Source of the DNA: CAZHPR01 sp964534305
Lineage (GTDB): Bacteria > Patescibacteriota > Minisyncoccia > Phycocordibacterales > WO2-35-19
DNA: 64,000 nt
Assembly: GCA_964534305.1 (NCBI GenBank)
Contig: CAZHPR010000002.1
Span: forward strand, 1-64,000
Direction: 5' to 3'
Shown: positions 31,822-39,870 of the stretch, piece by piece
Layout: each line of letters begins with the position of its first letter
How positions within the stretch are numbered: the first letter of the stretch is position 1
The notes under the pieces: generated by a model
Seen by the model: only the letters and a program-made list of their open reading frames with translations
Told to the model about the DNA's origin: nothing
Database searches by the model: none
Translations under genes and position numbers: made by a program

Positions 31822-32718
31822 ATGAGAAAGTCTCTCTTTTTAATCTTTGTTTTGTTGGTGTTTGGAGCTTTCGCTATTTACTCTTATGGTGATGGAGAGG
31901 CGAGGGTGTTTTTTGTGGGGGATATTTCTCTCGATAGACATATAAGGGTGGTGGCAGAGAAAAGAGGAGGAGACTTCTTGTTTTCTTGCATCGGAGACTT
32001 TTTGAAAGAAGCTGATGTGGTTGTTGGCAATCTCGAGGGGCCCATTACAGAAAAAGAATCTATAAGCAAAGGTTCTGCTATCGGTAGTCCCCAAAACTTT
32101 ATTTTTACATTTCCGACGACGACAGCGAAGCTTTTGCATAAATACAATATAAGGTTGGTAAATCTTGGTAATAATCACTCTGACGATTTTGGTAAAGAAG
32201 GTCTTCTTTCTACCCAAAAATATTTAGATGATGCTGGTATAAAATACTTTGGTGGTGTATTCGGATTAGAGCCGATCGTTTACAAAAATATTGGCGGTAT
32301 TGATTTTGTATTCATTTCTTACAACCAGTTTGGCGGTTTATCCAGAGAGGAAGTGGCAAAAATTATCAAAAAAGAAAAAACAGATGAGAACAAGATTGTT
32401 GTTTATACTCACTGGGGTGAAGAATATGTCCCGCCAAGTCAGTCAATAAAGGATACGGCAAGATTGTTTGCAGAGAGCGGCGCGGATTTTGTAATAGGCT
32501 CTCATCCGCACGTGGTGCTAGAGAGAGAATCTATCAATCTTAGTAAGGACAAAAAAACATTTGTTTATTATTCTCTTGGCAACTTCTTATTTGACCAATA
32601 CTGGAACAGCGATGTCTCTACCGGTCTTGTCTTGGAGCTTAATATAAAAAATAAAAAAATTGCTATTGCTGAACACAAAGTCTCTCTTGGTCGCGACGGC
32701 CGCACCTGCCTCAAATAA
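31822..32718 (+). CDS. CapA family (poly-gamma-glutamate capsule type) metallophosphatase-like protein
   Basis: A 298-residue protein with an N-terminal membrane anchor (LFLIFVLLVFGAFAIYSY). The CapA motifs FVGDISLDRHI, VVGNLEGPIT, LVNLGNNHSDDFG, VVYTHWGEEY and GSHPHVV are all present, and these supply the metal ligands. CapA proteins act in poly-gamma-glutamate export or as exported phosphoesterases. No other capsule genes are near, so the substrate is open. Confidence 0.9.
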   Translation: MRKSLFLIFVLLVFGAFAIYSYGDGEARVFFVGDISLDRHIRVVAEKRGGDFLFSCIGDFLKEADVVVGNLEGPITEKESISKGSAIGSPQNFIFTFPTTTAKLLHKYNIRLVNLGNNHSDDFGKEGLLSTQKYLDDAGIKYFGGVFGLEPIVYKNIGGIDFVFISYNQFGGLSREEVAKIIKKEKTDENKIVVYTHWGEEYVPPSQSIKDTARLFAESGADFVIGSHPHVVLERESINLSKDKKTFVYYSLGNFLFDQYWNSDVSTGLVLELNIKNKKIAIAEHKVSLGRDGRTCLK

Positions 32719-32754
32719 TTCCAAGGACCGTCCTTGGAAAAAATGAGGTCTTTA
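32719..32754. repeat. Palindromic repeat, left copy
   Basis: TTCCAAGGAC/GTCCTTGGAA palindrome followed by AAAATGAGGTCTTTA. A close copy is at 33040-33075, on the other side of a small gene. Confidence 0.8.
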
Positions 32755-32771
32755 AAAATTAAAATTTATAT

Positions 32772-33026
32772 ATGCAAAAGATGTGGTTTAAAACAAAAAA
32801 TTATGGGTGGGGTTGGGTACCAATATCTTGGGAGGGATGGGTTGCAACTACTTTTTATGTTCTGGGTATCGTTTATATTTTGTTGGAGAGAGACAGGGAT
32901 GCATTGTTAGGTAATAATAGTTGGCTAAATCTTGCAATTAAATTTGTTTTAATAACCGTTATATTTTCAATTATTGCTTATAAGAAGGGGGGTAAACCAA
33001 AGTGGCAATGGGGAGAAGATAAATAA
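32772..33026 (+). CDS. Small membrane protein of unknown function
   Basis: An 84-residue protein with Trp-rich N terminus (YGWGWVPISWEGWVATTF), two membrane segments (about 22-40 and 55-72) and a charged tail (KKGGKPKWQWGEDK). No family is recognised with confidence. It is enclosed by two copies of a 36-bp palindromic repeat. Confidence 0.7.
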   Translation: MQKMWFKTKNYGWGWVPISWEGWVATTFYVLGIVYILLERDRDALLGNNSWLNLAIKFVLITVIFSIIAYKKGGKPKWQWGEDK

Positions 33027-33039
33027 CCCACCCTTACCT

Positions 33040-33075
33040 TTCCAAGGGTAGCCCTTGGAAAAAATGAGGGCTTTA
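33040..33075. repeat. Palindromic repeat, right copy
   Basis: TTCCAAGGG/CCCTTGGAA palindrome followed by AAAATGAGGGCTTTA, a near copy of 32719-32754. Confidence 0.8.
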
Positions 33076-33182
33076 GATAAGGGTTTTTGGAAGGTTGGAG
33101 TGATATCCACCTTTTTGTTTTTTGGCTGGCCTTTGGCGGTGGTATATTACAGAGTGTAAATTATAAATTGATAAATAGAGAT

Positions 33183-34832
33183 ATGGCAGTAAAAAAGAAG
33201 CACAAGTATATATTTGTAATCGGTGGAGTGATGTCCGGAGTCGGTAAAGGTATAACCACAGCATCTATCGGTACGGTTTTGGAGTCCAAAGGTTATAAAG
33301 TTTCTTTGATAAAAGCAGATCCATATCTCAACGTAGACGCAGGAACAATGAACCCCACTGAACACGGTGAGGTTTTTGTTATGGACTCTGGACTAGAGAC
33401 TGATCAGGATATGGGAAATTATGAAAGATTTCTCGGGCTCTCACTGCCGCCGGAGAATTATATGACAAACGGGATGGTATTTAAGTATGTTATAGACAAG
33501 GAACGAGCTCTCGGATACAAGGGCAAGTGTGTTGAGCCGGTCTACCATATCACAGAAGAGATTTTGAGGAGAATAAAGAAATCTGTAGACAAGACTGGAG
33601 CGGAAATCACTGTTTTTGAAATAGGTGGCACTGTCGGTGAATATCAAAATGCAATATTTATTGAAGCGGCAAGAATGCTCAAACTACAAAACCCAAAAGA
33701 TGTGCTCTTTGTATTGGTGAGCTATTTCCCAATACCTTCCAAGATTGGTGAGATGAAGACCAAGCCTACCCAAAATGCTGTTCGCCAACTCTCATCTTAT
33801 GGTGTTAATGCGGACATTATCGTTGCAAGGAGCGAAGAGCCTTTAGACAACAAGAGAAAAGAAAAAGTTTCTCTTTCTTGTGGTATACCAGTAGAAAACG
33901 TTATTTCTGCACCTGATATAGATTCTATATACGAGGTACCTATAAATTTTGATGAAGGGAGAATATCGGAGATAATCCTAAAATCATTTAATCTCAAACC
34001 TAGAAAAAAAGATTTGGTAGAATGGCGATCTTTTGTAAATAAATTTAAGAATAGCAAGAAAGAAGTTAGGATCGGTATTGTCGGCAAATATTTTGATACT
34101 GGCAGTTTTGTACTTTCAGATGCTTACATTTCTGTGATTGAAGCGATAAAGATATCGGCTGCAAACCTCGGACTCAAGGCCAAAATAGATTGGCTAAATG
34201 CAAAGGATTATGAAAAGGATAGTAAGTTGCTCGATAATCTCTCGCATTATCATGGGATACTTGTACCAGGTGGTTTTGGAGAAGCGGGGATTGAAGGGAA
34301 GATAAGAGCTATAAAGTTTTGTAGAGAAAACAAGATCCCTTTTTTTGGTCTCTGTTATGGTATGCAGCTTGCGGTTGTGGAGTTTGCACGATCTGTCTTG
34401 GGGCTTAAGGATGCAAACACAACTGAGATAAATCCAAAAACAAAAAATCCCATAATAGACATTTTGCCAGAACAGAAGAAGCTCTTAGAGCAGAGCAGAA
34501 TGGGAGGCACCATGAGGCTTGGGTCTTATCCGTGTCTTTTGAAGAAAGGGACTATTGCCAGAAATGCTTACAATAGTGAGGTGGTAAGAGAGAGACACAG
34601 ACACCGCTACGAGGTCAACCCTGAATTTATAGAAAAAATAGAAAAGGCAGGCATGGTCTTTTCTGGGATTTCTCCGGATGGTAGGCTTATGGAAATCGCA
34701 GAATTGCCCAAAGATGTGCATCCATTTTTCCTTGGTACTCAATTCCACCCAGAATTCCTCGCTCGCCCTCTCTCTCCGCACCCTCTCTTTACTCAATTTA
34801 TAAAATCAGCAAATACAAGAAAAATTAAATAA
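33183..34832 (+). CDS. pyrG: CTP synthase PyrG
   Basis: Makes CTP from UTP with Gln as the nitrogen donor. The 549 residues begin FVIGGVMSGVGKGITTASIG (the synthetase P-loop), and contain MNPTEHGEVFV and the C-terminal glutaminase domain with the nucleophile Cys in FFGLCYGMQ and the HPE pair in TQFHPEFL. The ATG at 33183 fits the family; an upstream extension to 33087 has no similarity. One of few biosynthetic genes in the window. Confidence 0.96.
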   Translation: MAVKKKHKYIFVIGGVMSGVGKGITTASIGTVLESKGYKVSLIKADPYLNVDAGTMNPTEHGEVFVMDSGLETDQDMGNYERFLGLSLPPENYMTNGMVFKYVIDKERALGYKGKCVEPVYHITEEILRRIKKSVDKTGAEITVFEIGGTVGEYQNAIFIEAARMLKLQNPKDVLFVLVSYFPIPSKIGEMKTKPTQNAVRQLSSYGVNADIIVARSEEPLDNKRKEKVSLSCGIPVENVISAPDIDSIYEVPINFDEGRISEIILKSFNLKPRKKDLVEWRSFVNKFKNSKKEVRIGIVGKYFDTGSFVLSDAYISVIEAIKISAANLGLKAKIDWLNAKDYEKDSKLLDNLSHYHGILVPGGFGEAGIEGKIRAIKFCRENKIPFFGLCYGMQLAVVEFARSVLGLKDANTTEINPKTKNPIIDILPEQKKLLEQSRMGGTMRLGSYPCLLKKGTIARNAYNSEVVRERHRHRYEVNPEFIEKIEKAGMVFSGISPDGRLMEIAELPKDVHPFFLGTQFHPEFLARPLSPHPLFTQFIKSANTRKIK

Positions 34833-34858
34833 TTTTTCTGCTATAATCTGCTCTATCT

Positions 34859-36505
34859 ATGACCCAGAAGGAGGCTTTGGACATACTCAAAAGTGGAGAA
34901 AATGTGTTTATTACCGGGGCGGCGGGAAGCGGTAAGACCTTTGTGTTGAATGAATATATAAAATATCTAAAGGAACACAATGTCGATGTGGGTATCACAG
35001 CCTCCACAGGCATCGCAGCGACTCATATGGGCGGAGTTACCATCCACTCTTGGGCTGGTATGGGAATAAAAAACAAACTTACAAATTCAGATATAGATGA
35101 GATAGTAGAAAAACAGTACTTAAAAAATAAATTAAAAAATGTGAGCGTCCTTGTGATAGATGAGATATCTATGCTGCATCACTTTCGACTTGATATGGTA
35201 GACAGGATACTAAGAAGAGCCAAAAACAAAGAAAGAGAACCATTTGGAGGTATCCAAGTTGTACTTTCTGGAGATTTTTTTCAGCTACCACCAGTGTCTA
35301 GGGCAGAAGAAGGTAAATCTTTTTTTGCCTATCATTCGGACGCTTGGAAGGAAGCCGGTTTTAAAATTTCTTATTTGCACGAGCAGTATAGACAAGAATC
35401 TTCTGATTATCTAAGAGTGCTCAATTCTATAAGAGATAACAATATTGATTCTTATGTTGTAAAGATGCTTGAGTCAAGGTTTAACAAAGAGATAAAACAT
35501 GATAGCTACACCAGGTTGTATTCTCATAACTCGAGTGTCGATACCGAAAACCACAAAGAATTGGAGAGGATATCTGGCAGATTTGTGGAGTATCAAATGA
35601 GAAGTCGGGGAAACAGAAACCTAGTCGAGCTCCTAAAGAAGAGCTGCCTGGCGCCAGAGAGACTTGTTTTGAAGGAGGGGGCAAGGGTGATGTTTGTAAA
35701 AAATAATTTTGAACTAGGCTTTGTGAACGGTACTTTGGGTGTGGTCGCAAAGTGTTCTGAGGATAGTATAAAAATTAGAACCCTAGAAGGTAAGTTTATA
35801 GATGTAGAAGAGGATTCTTGGACAATAGAAGAAGAGGGCAAGATAAAAGCAGAGATAGTACAATATCCGCTCCGGCTTGCCTGGGCTATCACAGTGCACA
35901 AGAGTCAGGGAATGTCTCTTGATGCCGCTGAGATTGATCTATCAAGTTCGTTTGAAAGTGGTATGGGCTACGTAGCTCTCTCTAGGGTCAGATCACTCGA
36001 TGGTCTTTATCTAAAAGGTATAAACGATATAGCACTAAAGGTAAATGAGGAGGTGCTTGAATTTGATAGGAGTTTTAGAGAAGCCTCTGACTCTGCATCA
36101 AGCGAGCTAAGGAAAAACAAAAGAGCGCATATAGAAAGTAAACATAATGATTTTATAAAAAAAGTTGGAAATAAAAATAAAGGTAAAAAAGAGAAGATAG
36201 ACACGGTTAGTATGACAAAGAATATGCTTTTAGAAGAGCTGTCCATAAAGGAGATCGCCGCACTCAGGAATCTAAAGGAAGAAACAATAATCTCTCATAT
36301 AGAAGAGATACTAGAGAAAGAACCAAATTTTAATATAAAGTTTTTGCAAAAAAGCATCTCTCATTCTCGGCTAGAAAAAATAATCTCTGCGTTCAGGAAA
36401 GTTGGAGTCCAGGAGGGTGGTAAAAGACCGCTCTCACCGGTCAAAAATATCCTAGGCCCCAGCTACTCTTTTAGTGAGATAAGGCTCGCAAGACTTTTTC
36501 TTTAA
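34859..36505 (+). CDS. Pif1-like superfamily 1 helicase
   Basis: A 548-residue 5'-3' DNA helicase of the Pif1/RecD group. Walker A is GAAGSGKTF (about 20-28), motif II is VLVIDEISML, motif III is VVLSGDFFQLPPV, and motifs V-VI are AWAITVHKSQGMSLD and YVALSRVRS. A C-terminal extension (about 440-548) has helix-turn-helix-like pieces (LLEELSIKEIAALRNLKEETIISHI), as in Pif1-like proteins with a helicase-associated HTH domain. Likely roles are G4 or fork processing; this is family knowledge. Confidence 0.9.
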   Translation: MTQKEALDILKSGENVFITGAAGSGKTFVLNEYIKYLKEHNVDVGITASTGIAATHMGGVTIHSWAGMGIKNKLTNSDIDEIVEKQYLKNKLKNVSVLVIDEISMLHHFRLDMVDRILRRAKNKEREPFGGIQVVLSGDFFQLPPVSRAEEGKSFFAYHSDAWKEAGFKISYLHEQYRQESSDYLRVLNSIRDNNIDSYVVKMLESRFNKEIKHDSYTRLYSHNSSVDTENHKELERISGRFVEYQMRSRGNRNLVELLKKSCLAPERLVLKEGARVMFVKNNFELGFVNGTLGVVAKCSEDSIKIRTLEGKFIDVEEDSWTIEEEGKIKAEIVQYPLRLAWAITVHKSQGMSLDAAEIDLSSSFESGMGYVALSRVRSLDGLYLKGINDIALKVNEEVLEFDRSFREASDSASSELRKNKRAHIESKHNDFIKKVGNKNKGKKEKIDTVSMTKNMLLEELSIKEIAALRNLKEETIISHIEEILEKEPNFNIKFLQKSISHSRLEKIISAFRKVGVQEGGKRPLSPVKNILGPSYSFSEIRLARLFL

Positions 36506-36557
36506 AAACCCTCTTTTATTATTTTTTGTCAATACTTTGTTTTTGTAGCATAAATGA

Positions 36558-36563
36558 TAAAAT
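36558..36563 (+). promoter_or_regulatory. -10 hexamer of a probable leaderless dsbA-like transcript
   Basis: TAAAAT ends 6 nt before the ATG at 36570. Confidence 0.5.
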
Positions 36564-36569
36564 ATCGTA

Positions 36570-37208
36570 ATGAAAAAAATACTTTGGATAGTGATAACTT
36601 TATTAGTTTTGGTCGGTCTTTATTTCCTTTTTTCTAGTGGGGCTCCGAAGATAGAGCCGAAGTTGGAAGCTGGTATTTTGCATCCATTGGACAACGTAAA
36701 GGGTAATAGAGAGGCTAAGGTTGTGCTTATGGAGTACAGCGACTTCGAATGTCCTGCTTGTCGGAGCTATTATCTAGTAGTTAGACAAATTATGGAGGAA
36801 TATGGTGATAGAGTAGCCTTTGTCTATAGACATTTTCCACTTACGGGGATACACGCAAATGCTGAATTTGCGGCAAGAGCGGCTGAAGCTGCGGGTAAGC
36901 AGGGTAAGTTTTGGGAGATGCACGATCTGCTTTTTGAGAAGCAGTCTGAGTGGTCAAAATCTGCAAAAGCTCCGGAGATGTTTGAATCCTATGCCAAGCT
37001 CCTTGATCTAAATGTAGAACAGTTCGTTATTGATTGGAAAAGCAAGGAGGTAAAAAACTTTGTTTCTGCCCAAAGAGTTCATTCTCTAAAGTCTGGTCTT
37101 CAAGGTACTCCAACATTCTTTATAAATGGAAAACAAATACAAAACCCAGATTCTGTTGAGCAGTTTAGAAAAATTATTTCTGAGGCAATTTCCAACACCT
37201 CAAATTAG
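36570..37208 (+). CDS. DsbA-like thioredoxin-fold protein, membrane anchored
   Basis: A 212-residue extracytoplasmic thiol oxidoreductase. An N-terminal anchor (LWIVITLLVLVGLYFLF) is followed by a DsbA/BdbD-like domain: VVLMEYSDFECPACRSYY holds the CPAC redox pair, and the cis-Pro loop is LQGTPTFFINGKQI. It probably forms disulfides in secreted proteins such as the four-Cys pilins of this window. A VKOR or DsbB partner is not in the window. Confidence 0.92.
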   Translation: MKKILWIVITLLVLVGLYFLFSSGAPKIEPKLEAGILHPLDNVKGNREAKVVLMEYSDFECPACRSYYLVVRQIMEEYGDRVAFVYRHFPLTGIHANAEFAARAAEAAGKQGKFWEMHDLLFEKQSEWSKSAKAPEMFESYAKLLDLNVEQFVIDWKSKEVKNFVSAQRVHSLKSGLQGTPTFFINGKQIQNPDSVEQFRKIISEAISNTSN

Positions 37209-37253
37209 CTATAAATAATCAACAACTATATCTTTTATTGTTTCTTTTGGTGA

Positions 37254-37259
37254 TATAAT
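37254..37259 (+). promoter_or_regulatory. -10 hexamer of a probable leaderless transcript
   Basis: TATAAT ends 6 nt before the ATG at 37266. Confidence 0.55.
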
Positions 37260-37265
37260 TGTTGC

Positions 37266-37562
37266 ATGGAAGAGATCTCTTATATCGATACTTATTTTGC
37301 AGTAGCTTCTATTGCAACTATTGCTGTGGCTGGACTTCTTGTGATGATACTCTTTTATATCATCGCCGTTTTACGAGACATAAAAAAGCTTTCTGGTCTT
37401 GCAAGAAAAGAGGCAGAAATGATTGCGAGAAGTGTTCAAAAAGGAGCAGAAATATTCGGTAGTGAACTATCAAATGAGGCAGCAGGCTTTTTAAGGGCAG
37501 TATTTGCTCTGTTTATATCCAAAGTTTCGGCTCCTGCTAAGAGGCCTAGAAGAAAAATCTAA
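37266..37562 (+). CDS. Small membrane protein with cytoplasmic helical tail
   Basis: A 98-residue protein with one membrane segment (about 11-35, ASIATIAVAGLLVMILFYIIAV) followed by an amphipathic helix rich in Lys/Glu/Ala and a basic C terminus (SAPAKRPRRKI). The pattern is like DUF948-type proteins. One base separates it from the next ATG, so it is co-translated with the GerMN gene. Confidence 0.7.
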   Translation: MEEISYIDTYFAVASIATIAVAGLLVMILFYIIAVLRDIKKLSGLARKEAEMIARSVQKGAEIFGSELSNEAAGFLRAVFALFISKVSAPAKRPRRKI

Positions 37563-37563
37563 C

Positions 37564-38076
37564 ATGAACAATAGTGTAAAATATTTTATATATATTGCCG
37601 GCTCGGTACTAGTTTTCTTGTTTATTATAAAGAGTATGTATGGTCCTAGCTCTGTAAGTACAAATCAGGCTGTCGCCTTTGAGTGGGAGAAAGAAACCCA
37701 AGTCTATTTTTTGGATAGCAAAAAGATAAATGATAGCAATGATTGTTCTGAAGTTACTCCTGTTTATCGCAAGGTTTTGAATGCAGAGACTTTGGGGCCA
37801 GGTACTCTCGAGGCTTTGCTCCAAGGACCAACTGAAGAAGAACGGGTTTCTGGATTAATCACTTCTATAAACAAAGGAGTCCTTATACAAAAGTTTGAAA
37901 TAAAAAACGGAGTCGCTTATGTAGACTTTGATACTACCTTCAATAGTGGGGTAGCGGGTTCTTGTACTGTCTTGGCTATCCGTTCTCAAATAGAGAGCAC
38001 TCTTAATGCTTTGCCAGATATTGATTCTGTAATAATCTCCGTAAATGGACAGTCTGAAGGTATCCTCGAGCCGTAA
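37564..38076 (+). CDS. GerMN-domain lipoprotein-like or membrane-anchored protein
   Basis: A 170-residue protein with an N-terminal membrane segment (FIYIAGSVLVFLFII) and one GerMN domain: VYFLDSKKIN, LEALLQGPTEEE, GVAYVDFDTTFNSG, TVLAIRSQIESTLNAL and VIISVNGQSEGIL follow the family order. GerMN domains occur in spore germination proteins and in envelope proteins of non-spore formers, where the ligand is unknown. ATG at 37564 is chosen over an upstream frame extension that overlaps the previous gene. Confidence 0.88.
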   Translation: MNNSVKYFIYIAGSVLVFLFIIKSMYGPSSVSTNQAVAFEWEKETQVYFLDSKKINDSNDCSEVTPVYRKVLNAETLGPGTLEALLQGPTEEERVSGLITSINKGVLIQKFEIKNGVAYVDFDTTFNSGVAGSCTVLAIRSQIESTLNALPDIDSVIISVNGQSEGILEP

Positions 38077-38086
38077 ATAAAATATT

Positions 38087-38458
38087 ATGGAAAATATACA
38101 AATTATCTCTAATCAAGAGAAAGAGTACGATCATCGCCTTGAAATGCTTTGGAATGAATATGGGTTTCCTGGGCAACCGCCAGTTATGGGTAGTAAAGCA
38201 GAGAAAAGATTATTAGATTATTGTACAAGCTACTCAAGGTTTTTAACAAGTAACCACATCTCCAAGGATATAAAATCATCTGATACAGAAAGAAGGACTT
38301 TACATAATCAGATCGCGATAATGGTTGTTGGCAAGCAGAGATCGGGTATGGAGTCTAGTCTTGCAGAGCATATCGCTGATTTTGCTTTTGAGTATGCTAA
38401 AGGTTTTAAATTAAGTGAATTTGAAAAATATAGTAATCAAAATGGCGGTGTCAATTGA
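38087..38458 (+). CDS. Hypothetical soluble protein
   Basis: Unrecognised 123-residue helical, charged protein. It starts 10 bases after the GerMN gene. Its last codons lie in a 22-bp perfect palindrome shared with the convergent gene, so it ends in NGGVN. No motif is assigned. Confidence 0.65.
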   Translation: MENIQIISNQEKEYDHRLEMLWNEYGFPGQPPVMGSKAEKRLLDYCTSYSRFLTSNHISKDIKSSDTERRTLHNQIAIMVVGKQRSGMESSLAEHIADFAFEYAKGFKLSEFEKYSNQNGGVN

Positions 38459-38465
38459 CACCGCC
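38444..38465. terminator. Perfect 22-bp palindrome across two convergent stop codons
   Basis: GGCGGTGTCAATTGACACCGCC is fully self-complementary. It covers the ends of both neighbouring genes. It can form a hairpin in either transcript but lacks a T tract, so its role as a terminator is a guess. Confidence 0.5.
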
Positions 38466-38681
38466 AGGGGTTATCCTCACGTTGGAAACATAGAGGAATG
38501 TTTTGTTTTTGAACACCAGGGAGCTTGAGAAGGTACCATCCCCATTGGAAATGTCCAGTTTTTTTAGTATCGCCGAGCCCTCATCCATGAGGGTGATGAA
38601 TTCCTCCTTGTCTACTAGATACGATTCCCTGTCGTTCCCTGATTCGCTCGTTTTTTCTTCTAGTATTTGTTCGGGTGTCAT
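38451..38681 (-). CDS. Hypothetical small protein
   Basis: Unrecognised 76-residue acidic protein (MTPEQILEEKTSESGNDRES) with a beta-rich C-terminal half (SSSLVFKNKTFLYVSNVRI). It overlaps the convergent gene by 8 bp inside the palindrome and also ends in GGVN. It lies just downstream of the MFS gene's end on the opposite side. Moderate confidence that it is translated. Confidence 0.55.
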   Translation of the reverse strand: MTPEQILEEKTSESGNDRESYLVDKEEFITLMDEGSAILKKLDISNGDGTFSSSLVFKNKTFLYVSNVRITPGGVN

Positions 38682-38705
38682 TCTTTTACGATTGTATCAC
38701 GTTAT

Positions 38706-39845
38706 TTATTTAGTGTCAACTTTGGGGACAAACAATAATCCAGAGAGGGTGATAAGGGAGAGGACGATAAAGAGGCCGGAGTAGTCGGTAAAGTACAGGG
38801 CGGGTATTGCGACAAATGGAGAAATTATAAAAGAGAGAGGTGAGGTCGCCCTAAAGAGGCTTATTATCCCAGAATGCCTATCAGAAACCTTTTTGAAGAA
38901 ATAGCTCTCGCTACCCATCTCAACAAAACTAGCTCCTACTCGGGTTGAGAAAAGTACTATTGCCCATACCCAAAAACTACTTTCTCCCAAGACTCCTAAG
39001 ATGAACGTAGAAATTGATATAAAAATTATTCCAAAAATAATACCTTCTTTTTCACCAGTTTTTTTGTCATATATTTTACCAAGTGGTATTTCAAGTATGA
39101 GAAACGGAAGGATCATCACAGCAAGCATTTTACCGACGGTGCCCCAATCAAACCCAGCGGTTTTTATAAGAAGTAGAGGAAGATAAATAACCATTATTGC
39201 GTAAAACAGTTGTAACAAAAAGTTTATGCTGAGTATTCTAAATGTGTCCCTGTCTTCTTTTAAGAAATTTACAATATCTCTCAATCTGAAAACTTTGTTT
39301 TTGTGAATGTGGGTATCAAATTTGTAGATTACAATAAGCGCCATCGGTATGAGAGACAGTGCCGATAGTAGATACATTATCCGCAAAGAATTTTGTGCAA
39401 CCAAGGAAACAACAATTAAAGAAATGAGGATAGTGATATTTAGGGCGGTGAGAAAGAGAGCTCTCGCAAAACCAGTGTTTTTCTCATCTTTGAGCTGGCT
39501 CTCCAAAAACAGATCAAGACAATAAAGCAGGAGTATTCCGATTGCTTGGTAGGTTATGAAAGAGATGATTATTGGGGTTGCGGTTTTGAATATTGAAAGA
39601 CTAAGAATGGTAAGAAATTCTAAAAATGTTATTGAAATCAAAACAAACTTTGCATTTAGTTTGTTTAGTATTCTCGGAATTATAAACAATAAGAAAACAC
39701 TGAGTGTTGCTCCTATGGTATATAAAATATTTAGTTTTCCGTCGCTGAGGTATTTGGAAAGGAAGTTTGAGTTTATGTAGATTATAAGGTAGTAGTGAAA
39801 GCCCAAAAACAGGTTCGCTAGGTATACGAAATATCTTTTATTCAT
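38706..39845 (-). CDS. Major facilitator superfamily transporter
   Basis: A 379-residue protein with about 12 membrane segments in two halves. The loop between segments 2 and 3 is of MFS type only loosely (PRILNKLNAKFVLI), and the second half has IPLGKIYDKKTGEKEGIIFG, a good match to the repeated MFS A-motif. Substrate unknown; drug or sugar efflux cannot be separated. It lies 25 bp downstream of the RNase J gene on the same strand. Confidence 0.82.
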   Translation of the reverse strand: MNKRYFVYLANLFLGFHYYLIIYINSNFLSKYLSDGKLNILYTIGATLSVFLLFIIPRILNKLNAKFVLISITFLEFLTILSLSIFKTATPIIISFITYQAIGILLLYCLDLFLESQLKDEKNTGFARALFLTALNITILISLIVVSLVAQNSLRIMYLLSALSLIPMALIVIYKFDTHIHKNKVFRLRDIVNFLKEDRDTFRILSINFLLQLFYAIMVIYLPLLLIKTAGFDWGTVGKMLAVMILPFLILEIPLGKIYDKKTGEKEGIIFGIIFISISTFILGVLGESSFWVWAIVLFSTRVGASFVEMGSESYFFKKVSDRHSGIISLFRATSPLSFIISPFVAIPALYFTDYSGLFIVLSLITLSGLLFVPKVDTK

Positions 39846-39870
39846 CTATCAGATTATATCAGAATATTTT

